From Mycolicibacterium hippocampi (GTDB lineage: Bacteria; Actinomycetota; Actinomycetes; Mycobacteriales; Mycobacteriaceae): a stretch of 64,000 bases of DNA. The position numbers and the translations under genes are program-made. The DNA lies in contig NZ_BLLB01000002.1 of NCBI RefSeq assembly GCF_010723735.1, positions 1,364,001 to 1,428,000 of the forward strand, read 5' to 3'. Of the stretch, positions 38,820-48,124 are shown piece after piece. How positions within the stretch are numbered: the first letter of the stretch is position 1; each line of letters begins with the position of its first letter. The notes under the pieces were generated by a model. It did no database searches. It saw only the letters and a program-made list of their open reading frames with translations, and was not told where the DNA came from.

Positions 38820-40139
38820 CTACCGATACTCGCTCAGTCTCGGCCAGATTCCCAGCGCCACGGCGATGGCCGCCACGACGCTGAGCGCGGCGGCGCCGAC
38901 GGTGGCACCCGAGAGCACCCGGCGGGCGTTGACGATGTCGCTGCGCAGCTGGTTGCGGCTCTGCTCGATGCCTTTGGTCAACGCTTCGTCGAGCTTGTCG
39001 AATGCGGGGGTGGCGTCGTCCTCGCCGACCCCCAGCGCGACCTGCGTCGCCGCCTGGTAGTTGCCGACCGCGATGTAGGCGGTGATCCGGTCGTCGGCGG
39101 CGCGCCACCGGTCGAGCAGCTCGTCCGCCTCGGCCAGGTCGGTCTTGTCGATCGAGTCGTCCCGCGCCAGGTATTTGGCCAGCTGGTCCTGCATCGCCTC
39201 GATTCGCTGGTAGTACGACTGCTTGCGGATGTTCTCGTCGCCGCGACGGATCAGCGACAGGGTCTCGTCGGCGCGGGCCTGCTGGGCGGTGATCGCCAGG
39301 TTGGTGACGGTCTTGAGGGACTCGGCCGCGGTGTCCTTCGCGCTTCGGCTGTCCGACGTCGAGATCACCAGTGCGGTGCCCACCCAGATCAACATGATCA
39401 GGACCGCCATCCCGCCGGCGACGAACCCGATGTTGACCCGTCTTCGGGTGCGCTTGGCCAGCCAGCGGTTGGCGAACAACCCGAACAGCAGGGTCGCCAA
39501 CACCACCAGGATCACCGGGCCCGGGATTCGGGTCGAGGCGGTGGTCTCGGCGTCCACCCGCGCCGAGGTCTCCTCGTAGAGCCGCTGGGCATCGGGCAGG
39601 ATCTGCTGCTGCATCATCGACGACGCCTCGGACAGGTACGAGGATCCGACCGGGTTGCCCGCCCGGTTGTTGGTGCGTGCCGTCTCGACCAGCCCGGTGT
39701 ACACGGCCAACCGGGCGTTGATGCGGCCGAGCAACTGCACCATCGGCTCATCGGTCAACCCGCTCGACGCCCGCGTCACCGCCACCGAGGCGTCGGTGAT
39801 CGCCTGCTCGTAGCGCTGCCGCACCGCGCGGGGTTCGACACCGGCGATGAACGCCGTGGCCGCTGCGGCGTCGGCGACCGACAGGGTGGTGTAGAGCTGC
39901 CCGGCGGCGAACGACAGCGGCTCCGTGTGATTGAGCACGGTGGTCAACGCCTGCTGCCGGTTGTTGATCGTCGTCGACGTCGCGAACGCGCTGCCGACCA
40001 CCAGCGCCGCCAACACCAATCCGATGCTCAGGATGCGGCCGGGAGTCGTCCACAGGAACCACCACCGGGGATGCGACGGCGTTGTCGGCGACCGCGACGC
40101 AAGAGGTTCGGTCGAGGGATGCGCCAACTCCACAGTCAC
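38820..40139 (-). CDS. glnX: GlnX-like transmembrane sensor (Rv0412c-like)
   Basis: This 439-residue membrane protein has a cytoplasmic N-terminus, a helix around 35-60, a helical extracytoplasmic domain, two helices about 205-255, a second helical domain and a final helix near 405-425 (VSVVAAIAVALGIWP-like). It corresponds to Rv0412c, named GlnX in the GlnH-GlnX-PknG signalling system. It would pass amino-acid binding by GlnH to PknG. It stands nine bases before glnH in the same transcription unit. Confidence 0.93.
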   Translation of the reverse strand: MTVELAHPSTEPLASRSPTTPSHPRWWFLWTTPGRILSIGLVLAALVVGSAFATSTTINNRQQALTTVLNHTEPLSFAAGQLYTTLSVADAAAATAFIAGVEPRAVRQRYEQAITDASVAVTRASSGLTDEPMVQLLGRINARLAVYTGLVETARTNNRAGNPVGSSYLSEASSMMQQQILPDAQRLYEETSARVDAETTASTRIPGPVILVVLATLLFGLFANRWLAKRTRRRVNIGFVAGGMAVLIMLIWVGTALVISTSDSRSAKDTAAESLKTVTNLAITAQQARADETLSLIRRGDENIRKQSYYQRIEAMQDQLAKYLARDDSIDKTDLAEADELLDRWRAADDRITAYIAVGNYQAATQVALGVGEDDATPAFDKLDEALTKGIEQSRNQLRSDIVNARRVLSGATVGAAALSVVAAIAVALGIWPRLSEYR

Positions 40140-40263
40140 GGTTGCGCGGACCTCATCTTGGTCTCGATCTCTCTGGCTTTCGTATCGACTTCACCCGAAC
40201 TCTATAAAAGAAGTCTAAGAGCTGGCCGTGCGAACTGTGTGCATTCGACGACGGCGATTGCGG

Positions 40264-40797
40264 GTGACTACCCCGATTCTCACCGCTGTTCCCTATCCTG
40301 AACGCGTGCGCGGGGACGGTGACGGCTGGGTGGTGTCGGCCAATGGTGCCGCTTACTGGGGCAGGCACGGTGCCGCGGGACTGTTGCTGCGAGCGCCCCG
40401 GCCCGACGGCTCCGCGGCGGTGCTGCTGCAGCACCGGGCGCCGTGGAGTCACCAGGGAGGTACCTGGGGGCTGCCCGGCGGCGCCCGCGACAGCCACGAG
40501 ACCCCTGAGCAGGCCGCGATGCGCGAAGCTCACGAAGAGGCCGGGCTCCCCGCCGATGCGCTGACCGTGCGCACCACGGTGGTGACGGCCGAGGTGTCCG
40601 GGTGGACGTACACGACCGTCATCGCCGACGCCGAGAAGCTGTTGGACACCGTCCCCAACCGGGAGAGCGCCGAGCTGCGCTGGGTGGCTGAGGACGAGGT
40701 GACCGAGCTGCCCCTGCACCCGGGTTTCGCCGCGAGCTGGGACCGGCTCCGCAGCCTCGCCGCGTCCATCCCGCTGGGGGTCATCCGCGAGATCTGA
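40264..40797 (+). CDS. mutT3: NUDIX hydrolase MutT3
   Basis: This 177-residue protein has the complete NUDIX box GGARDSHE-x7-REAHEEAGL that binds Mg and pyrophosphate, preceded by WGLPGG. Sequence ([38 protein letters not shown]) and position between Rv0412c-like and thiE match MutT3 (Rv0413), which acts on oxidised guanine nucleotides. GTG 40264 gives the expected N-terminus; the upstream codons are non-conserved and GTG 40306 is a shorter option. The C-terminus is shorter than in M. tuberculosis and overlaps thiE by 17 bases. Confidence 0.92.
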   Translation: MTTPILTAVPYPERVRGDGDGWVVSANGAAYWGRHGAAGLLLRAPRPDGSAAVLLQHRAPWSHQGGTWGLPGGARDSHETPEQAAMREAHEEAGLPADALTVRTTVVTAEVSGWTYTTVIADAEKLLDTVPNRESAELRWVAEDEVTELPLHPGFAASWDRLRSLAASIPLGVIREI

Positions 40798-41467
40798 GCA
40801 GCCTGCTGAGCTCCTCGGCCGCCGCCTTCGGGTCGTCGGCGGCCGTGATCGCGCGGACCACGACGATGCGGCGCGCGCCGGCCTCGAGCACCTCGGGCAC
40901 CCGTGCGGTGTCGATACCGCCGATGGCGAACCACGGCTTGCCGGTGCCGGTGGTGTCCTCGAGCGCGCGGGCGGCGCGGACCAGGTCCAACCCCGGCGCC
41001 GCGCGCCCCGGCTTGGTGGGTGTCGGCCAGCACGGCCCGACGCAGAAGTAGTCGACGTCTTCGGCCATCGCGGCCTGCACCTGGTCGATGTCGTGGGTCG
41101 AGCGACCCACGACGGTGTCGCCGACGATGCTGCGCGCCACCTCCAGAGGAAGGTCGTCCTGGCCCAGATGCAGGACGTCCGCGCCGGCAGCCAGCGCGAT
41201 GTCGGCGCGGTCGTTGACGGCCAGCAACGCGCCGTGGCGCCGCGCCGCGTCGCCGATCGTCGCCAGCGCGTCGAGCTCCTGGCGGGCCTCCAGCGGGCCG
41301 AACCGTTCCTCCCCCGGGGAGCCCTTGTCCCTGAGCTGGATGATGTCGACCCCGCCCGCCAGCGCCTGCTCGGCGAACTCCGCCAGGTCACCGCGTTCGC
41401 GGCGGGCGTCGGTGCACAGGTACAGCGACGACGAGAGCAGTCGGGTGCGCGGCGAGGTGTCACTCAC
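40781..41467 (-). CDS. thiE: Thiamine-phosphate synthase
   Basis: This 228-residue TIM-barrel enzyme joins hydroxymethylpyrimidine diphosphate and the thiazole phosphate carboxylate to thiamine phosphate. It has [34 protein letters not shown] split around the phosphate site, STHD, and [12 protein letters not shown]; all are canonical. GTG 41467 starts the gene on the opposite strand from the thiO riboswitch, so the 43 bases between hold divergent promoters. Confidence 0.96.
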   Translation of the reverse strand: MSDTSPRTRLLSSSLYLCTDARRERGDLAEFAEQALAGGVDIIQLRDKGSPGEERFGPLEARQELDALATIGDAARRHGALLAVNDRADIALAAGADVLHLGQDDLPLEVARSIVGDTVVGRSTHDIDQVQAAMAEDVDYFCVGPCWPTPTKPGRAAPGLDLVRAARALEDTTGTGKPWFAIGGIDTARVPEVLEAGARRIVVVRAITAADDPKAAAEELSRLLRSRG

Positions 41468-41510
41468 ACTGCGAAACGCTAACCGCGTGCCGACGTAGGC
41501 TGGTAACCGA

Positions 41511-41600
41511 CCACACGGGAGTCCCGGGTACGGGGACTGAGAGTGAGCGCGCCGTTCTTACCGTCACACCTGATCCGGGTCATGCCGGCGAAGGGAGGAG
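41511..41600 (+). ncRNA. TPP riboswitch (THI element)
   Basis: The leader of thiO contains the conserved blocks of the thiamine pyrophosphate aptamer: ACGGGAG at the 5' side, CTGAGAG (41537-41543), CCTGATCCGGGTCATGCCGG beginning 41569, and GCGAAGGGAG at the 3' side. The GGGAGGAG that ends the aptamer (41593-41600) is also the ribosome-binding site of thiO, 3 bases before ATG 41604, so control is most likely translational: TPP binding hides the Shine-Dalgarno. It governs thiO-thiS-thiG and perhaps the coupled genes after them. Confidence 0.95.
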
Positions 41601-41603
41601 AAG

Positions 41604-42646
41604 ATGCCGACCATGAGCAGGAAAGCCATGAACCTTGCTGTCGTCGGCGGCGGCGTCATCGGATTGGCTGTCGCCCGCCGCGCCGCCCAGGACGGTTGGG
41701 CGGTCCGGGTGCACCGGGCCGAGCAGCGCGGCGCATCCTGGGTCGCCGGCGGCATGCTCGCGCCGCACAGCGAGGGCTGGCCCGGTGAGGAACGCCTGCT
41801 GCGGATCGGCCTGGAGTCGCTCGAGCTGTGGCATCGGGGATTTCTGGACGGCCTGCCACCCGAGGTGGTGACGGCCCGGCAATCGCTGGTCGTCGCGGTG
41901 GACCGCGCTGATGCTGCAGATCTGAAGACCGTCGGCGAGTGGCTGGCCGGCCAGGGTCATCCCGTGACGCTGACGAATTCCGCGCGCGACATCGAACCGC
42001 TTCTCGCCCAGGGCATTCGGCACGGATTCACCGCAGACACCGAGCTGGCGGTGGACAACCGGGCCGTCGTGGACGCGCTCGCCGCGCACTGCGGTCGGCT
42101 CGGCGTGCAGTGGGCACCACCGGTGCAGGACCTCGCCCGGGTCGACGCGGACACCGTCGTCATCGCCAACGGGATCGACGCGCCCACGCTCTGGCCGGGG
42201 TTGCCGGTCCGCCCGGTCAAGGGTGAGGTGTTGCGGCTGCGATGGCGTCGCGGATGTATGCCCGTGCCGCAGCGGGTCATCCGGGCACGGGTGCACGGAC
42301 GCCAGGTGTATCTGGTGCCCAGGGCCGACGGTGTGGTGGTCGGCGCGACGCAGTACGAACACGGCCGGGACACCGCTCCCGCGGTGACCGGTGTGCGGGA
42401 ACTGCTCGACGACGCCTGCGCGGTGGTGCCCGCGCTCGGTGAGTACGAGTTCGCCGAGTGCGCCGCCGGGCTGCGGCCCATGACCACCGACAACCTTCCG
42501 CTCGTCGGCAGGCTCGACGAGCGCACCCTGGTGGCGGCAGGTCATGGCCGCTCAGGGTTCCTGCTGGCCCCATGGACGGCCGAGGTGATCGCCGCGGAGC
42601 TGTCCGGCGTACCGCTGCCGAACCCCGACGAACTGAAGGTGGCGCG

Positions 42647-42650
<4 letters not shown>
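41604..42650 (+). CDS. thiO: Glycine oxidase ThiO
   Basis: This 348-residue FAD enzyme has VVGGGVIGLAVARRAA (Rossmann GxGxxG), GASWVAGGMLAPHSE and the C-terminal GLRPMTTDNLPLVGRL ... GHGRSGFLLAPWTA. ThiO oxidises glycine to iminoglycine, the building block used by ThiG for the thiazole ring. It is directly under the TPP riboswitch. Later in-frame ATGs exist at 41613 and 41628, so the first residues are uncertain. It overlaps thiS by four bases. Confidence 0.96.
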
Positions 42651-44376
<1,726 letters not shown>

Positions 44377-44380
<4 letters not shown>

Positions 44381-45282
44381 TCGAACTTTCCGCTCTGACC
44401 AAGGCCTACGGGGCCAACCGTGCCGTCGACGGTCTGACGTGCACCATCGAACCCGGCGTCGTGACCGGCTTCCTGGGCCCCAACGGCGCCGGAAAGACCA
44501 CCACGATGCGGATCATCCTCGGGCTCGACCACCCGACGTCGGGAACCGCCACCATCGGCGGCAAGGCCTACCGGCAGCTCACCGATCCGTTGCGCAGCGT
44601 GGGGGCGCTTCTGGACGCCCGTCAGGTCCACCCCAACCGGTCGGTGCGCAATCACCTGCGCTGGATCGCGGCGACGAACCGTATTCCGGCCCGCCGCATC
44701 GACGAGGTGCTGGACATGGTCGGTCTGACCAGCGTCGCGGGTGCCAGGGCGGGCACGCTGTCACTGGGGATGAGCCAGCGCCTCGGAATCGCCGCCGCGC
44801 TGCTCGGCGATCCGCCGGTGCTGTTGTTCGACGAACCGGTCAACGGCCTCGACCCGGAGGGGATTCACTGGGCCCGCACGCTGATGCGCACGCTGGCGGC
44901 GCAGGGACGCACCGTCCTGGTCTCCAGCCACCTGCTCTCCGAGATGGCGAACACCGCCGACCGACTGGTCGTCATCGGCAGAGGCAAGCTGATCGCCTCC
45001 ACCACGGTCGCCGAGTTCATCGGCGGCTCCGGGCGGGCCACCGTGTGGGTGCGCAGCCCTCAGCGCGACACCCTGCACGAGATCCTCACCGCCTCCGGGT
45101 TGACCGTGACCGGCGCAGTCGATGCGTTGACGGTGCACGACGCCACCACCGAGGCAGTCGGGGAACTGGCCGCCCGGCACTCGATCACGCTGCACGAACT
45201 GCGCGCCGAGCAGGTGTCGCTCGAACAGGCCTACCTGGCTTCCACCGACGACGCCACCGAGTACCGGGGTGGCCGCACATGA
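44377..45282 (+). CDS. ABC transporter ATP-binding protein (exporter type)
   Basis: This 301-residue ATPase of the CcmA/DrrA-like type has Walker A GPNGAGKTT, signature LSLGMSQRLGIAAALL, Walker B VLLFDEPVNGLDPEG and a switch His in LVSSHLL. A C-terminal domain of about 80 residues follows the nucleotide domain, as in drug or lipid exporters. ATG 44377 overlaps the SGNH stop; its stop overlaps the permease start. The substrate is unknown. Confidence 0.93.
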
Positions 45283-46016
45283 CCCCGCTGACCACGGTGG
45301 CCGCGGTGATCAACGCCGAGCGGATCAAGCTGACGACGGTGCGGTCGCCGCTGTGGTCCACGGCGGCGGTGGTGGTGTTGAGCCTGGGCATCGCCGCCCT
45401 GCAGGCGGCCGCGGCCTACGACCCCGAACAGTTGAGCGCGCCGACGGCCGCGATGGGAGTCGCGGTGTTCGGGGTGCCGGTGCTGATGGTCGTCGCAGCG
45501 ATGACGGTGACGGGGGAGTACCGCACCGGGATGGTGCGCACCACGTTTCTGGCCAGCCCGGGACGGACCCTGGTGCTGGTGGCGAAAGCTGTTGTGGCGG
45601 CGGTGTTCTCGGGTTCAGTCGGCGCCGTGATGGTTCTCGGGTCGATCCTGGTGGCCCGGGTGGATTTCGACGCGGCGGCGTGGCGAACGACTGCCGCGGT
45701 CGGGGTCTACGCGGCATCGGCGGCGGTCCTCGGGGTCGGCGTCGCGGTGCTGTTGCGACACACCGCAGGCGCGGTCACCGTGCTGCTGCTGTGGCCGTTG
45801 CTCGTCGAACCACTGCTGGGCAACCTTCCCGGAAGGGGGCCGCAGATCGGGCCGTACCTGCCGTTCGCCAACGTCTTCGAGTTCCTGGACGTGCAATGGC
45901 TGTTTCCCAGCTACGCGATGCACTGGGGCCCGGCCGGATCGCTGGGCTATTTCCTCACGGTCGTCGCCGCTGTGTTCGTGACCGCCGTCGTCGCGGTCAA
46001 TCGCCGTGATGCGTGA
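45279..46016 (+). CDS. ABC-2 type transporter permease
   Basis: This 245-residue membrane protein has six hydrophobic helices, beginning after an N-terminal amphipathic INAERIKLTTVRSPLW typical of ABC-2 permeases paired with DrrA-like ATPases. TGEYRTGMVRTTFLASPGR is the usual cytoplasmic coupling segment. ATG 45279 overlaps the ATPase stop; the frame open upstream is a shadow of the ATPase gene. It would form the membrane part of the exporter. Confidence 0.9.
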   Translation: MTPLTTVAAVINAERIKLTTVRSPLWSTAAVVVLSLGIAALQAAAAYDPEQLSAPTAAMGVAVFGVPVLMVVAAMTVTGEYRTGMVRTTFLASPGRTLVLVAKAVVAAVFSGSVGAVMVLGSILVARVDFDAAAWRTTAAVGVYAASAAVLGVGVAVLLRHTAGAVTVLLLWPLLVEPLLGNLPGRGPQIGPYLPFANVFEFLDVQWLFPSYAMHWGPAGSLGYFLTVVAAVFVTAVVAVNRRDA

Positions 46017-46032
46017 GGATTCTTCGCTGATG

Positions 46033-46070
46033 CGGGGGTAACCCCCGATTCCTGTGGCCGGAGTCCGGCC
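46033..46070. promoter_or_regulatory. Two adjacent perfect palindromes before the 98-residue gene
   Basis: CGGGGGT-A-ACCCCCG (46033-46047) and GGCCGGA-G-TCCGGCC (46056-46070) are exact inverted repeats separated by 8 bases in the 68-base gap behind the ABC permease. They may be a terminator of the thiO operon, an operator for the next operon, or both. No U-tract follows. Confidence 0.4.
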
Positions 46071-46084
46071 TAGCCTCGCCGGGT

Positions 46085-46381
46085 ATGTGTGTGAGCGGAC
46101 TTGGGCCGGGCTACCTGGCCGAGTGGTACCGAGGGGATCTCACCGAAGAGGTCGTCGGCGCCATGGTTTCGGCACTGACCTCGGCAACCGGGCCGACGTC
46201 GGGAGCGGGAGCAGCGGTCCGGCTCGTCGCGGTGTTCGCCGTGCCCTCCGACGAAGTGGTCTACGGGTTGTTCACGGCGGCATCGGTACAGGCCATCACC
46301 GACGCGTGCGGCAGTGCCTCGATGCCACCCGACCGGCTCACCGGCGACATCGGGGCCTGGGTCGCTAAGGTCGGCCCATGA
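46085..46381 (+). CDS. Small hypothetical protein coupled to the FAD oxidoreductase
   Basis: This 98-residue protein contains LVAVFAVPSDEVVYGLFTAAS and ACGSASMPPDRLTGDIGAW. The pattern is faintly like the DUF4242 (SCO4226) fold, in which a short beta-alpha-beta unit ends in a PxDR motif; I hold this loosely. No signal peptide or membrane helix. Its stop overlaps the start of the oxidoreductase gene by four bases, so the two are cotranslated and probably act together. Confidence 0.65.
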   Translation: MCVSGLGPGYLAEWYRGDLTEEVVGAMVSALTSATGPTSGAGAAVRLVAVFAVPSDEVVYGLFTAASVQAITDACGSASMPPDRLTGDIGAWVAKVGP

Positions 46382-48111
46382 CCTCGGTGGCGATACTCGG
46401 TGGGGGCGTCGGCGGTCTGAGCGCAGCGCAGGAACTCGCGCAGCGTGGCTTCGAGGTGACCGTCTACGAGGCCCGGGACGTCTTCGGCGGCAAGGCCCGT
46501 TCCATGCCGGTCCCGGGATCGGGGACGGATGGACGCACCAATCTCCCGGCCGAACACGGGTTCCGGTTCTTTCCCGGCTTCTACCGCCACATCACCGACA
46601 CGATGAAGAACATCCCCGGTGACAAGGGAACCGTCTACGACCACCTGACGCCGTGCAGCGAGATCCTGATGGCGCAGGGGGACGGGCGCAGTGAGCTCGT
46701 CGCCCCGATCAAGGTTCCCGGTTCGCTCGCCGAGCTCGCCGATGGACTGCGCTTCCTTCGTGACCTGACGTCGCAGGTGGGCATCCCGCTCCACGAGCTG
46801 GCCGTCTTCGTCGACCGGATTCTGACGATGATGACGTCGTGTGACGAACGGCGGCTCGCCGAGTTCGAAGCGATGAGCTGGTGGGACTTCGTCGAGGCGG
46901 AGCACAAGTCCGATGCCTACAAGAAGTTCCTCGCCACCGGGATGACGCGCACCCTGGTGGCCGCCAAAGCCGAGGAGATGTCCGCACGGACCGGCGGAAC
47001 CATTCTCTGCCAACTGATCTACGACATCCTGCGTCTCGACGGGCGCCTCGACAACGTCCTCGACGGGCCGACCAGTGAGGTGTGGATCGACCCTTGGCTG
47101 GAGCACCTCCAAAGCCTGGGCGTCACCTTGCAGCCCGAGTGCACCGTCGCCGGCATCCACTGCGAAGCGGGTCTCATCACCGGGGTCACCATCGTGGCCC
47201 CGGACGGTGACCGCCGCATCGAGGCGGACCACTACATCGCGGCACTGCCGGTGGAGAGATTCTGCGACCTCGTGTCGCGGTCGATGCGTTCGGCGGACCC
47301 GCGGCTCGGGCTGATCCGCCACCTGGAGTACGACTGGATGAACGGGGTGATGTTCTATTTGGACACCGACGAGCCCCTCGAGCACGGCCACGCGATCTTC
47401 ATCGACTCCGAGTGGGCGCTGACCGCGATCTCACAGAAGCAGTTCTGGCCCGACATCGATCTGACGCAGCGCGGCGACGGCCGGGTCGAGGGCATTCTCT
47501 CGGTGGACGTGTCGGCCTGGGACGTGCCCGGTCCGGTGACCGGGAAGGTCGCGTCGGCGTGCACGAAGGAGGAGATCCGGCAAGAGGTCTGGGCACAGCT
47601 GGTCCGGCACATCGACGACGGGCGCCTGGACGAATCGAACGTGCTGTCGTGGTTCCTCGACCCTGCGATCGAGTTCCCCAACCCCGGCAAGGCGACCAAC
47701 GCCGAACCACTGCTGGTCAACGTGAAGTGCTCGTGGGCTCACCGGCCGGACGCGGTCACCGCCATCCCGAACCTGTTCCTGGCCGCCGACTTCGTCCGCA
47801 CCAAAACCGATCTCGCGACGATGGAGGCGGCCAACGAAGCCGCCCGCGCCGCCGTCAACGGCATCCTCGAAGCCACGGGTTCGCCCCATTCCCGTTGCAC
47901 GATATACGATCTCGCCGAGCCCCGGATCCTGTGGCCGTTCCGCCAGCTGGACCGGGTGCTGTTCCGGCTCGGTCGCAGGACCGCCAGACCCCCGTTCCGG
48001 CTGACCACCGCAGGCGCATTGAAACCCACGGGTCCGTTGGCCCGGGCCGGCCTGGCGGCTCTCCGGGTGCGCGGCAAAGGCGCATTTCTCGCTCAGCCCG
48101 GCTCGCACTGA
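46378..48111 (+). CDS. FAD-dependent oxidoreductase, hydroxysqualene dehydroxylase/desaturase-like
   Basis: This 577-residue flavoprotein has the N-terminal dinucleotide loop ILGGGVGGLSAAQELAQRG (G8-G13), an FGGKAR second FAD motif and a C-terminal LFLAADFVRTKTDLATMEAANEAA that closes the FAD site. This is the architecture of amine oxidase/phytoene desaturase and HpnE-type enzymes acting on isoprenoid chains. An EHGFRFFPGFYRH segment matches HpnE-like proteins. No squalene or hopanoid genes are adjacent, so the substrate is open. It is convergent with the LAL regulator 13 bases away. Confidence 0.85.
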   Translation: MTSVAILGGGVGGLSAAQELAQRGFEVTVYEARDVFGGKARSMPVPGSGTDGRTNLPAEHGFRFFPGFYRHITDTMKNIPGDKGTVYDHLTPCSEILMAQGDGRSELVAPIKVPGSLAELADGLRFLRDLTSQVGIPLHELAVFVDRILTMMTSCDERRLAEFEAMSWWDFVEAEHKSDAYKKFLATGMTRTLVAAKAEEMSARTGGTILCQLIYDILRLDGRLDNVLDGPTSEVWIDPWLEHLQSLGVTLQPECTVAGIHCEAGLITGVTIVAPDGDRRIEADHYIAALPVERFCDLVSRSMRSADPRLGLIRHLEYDWMNGVMFYLDTDEPLEHGHAIFIDSEWALTAISQKQFWPDIDLTQRGDGRVEGILSVDVSAWDVPGPVTGKVASACTKEEIRQEVWAQLVRHIDDGRLDESNVLSWFLDPAIEFPNPGKATNAEPLLVNVKCSWAHRPDAVTAIPNLFLAADFVRTKTDLATMEAANEAARAAVNGILEATGSPHSRCTIYDLAEPRILWPFRQLDRVLFRLGRRTARPPFRLTTAGALKPTGPLARAGLAALRVRGKGAFLAQPGSH

Positions 48112-48124
48112 ATCCTGAACGCTG

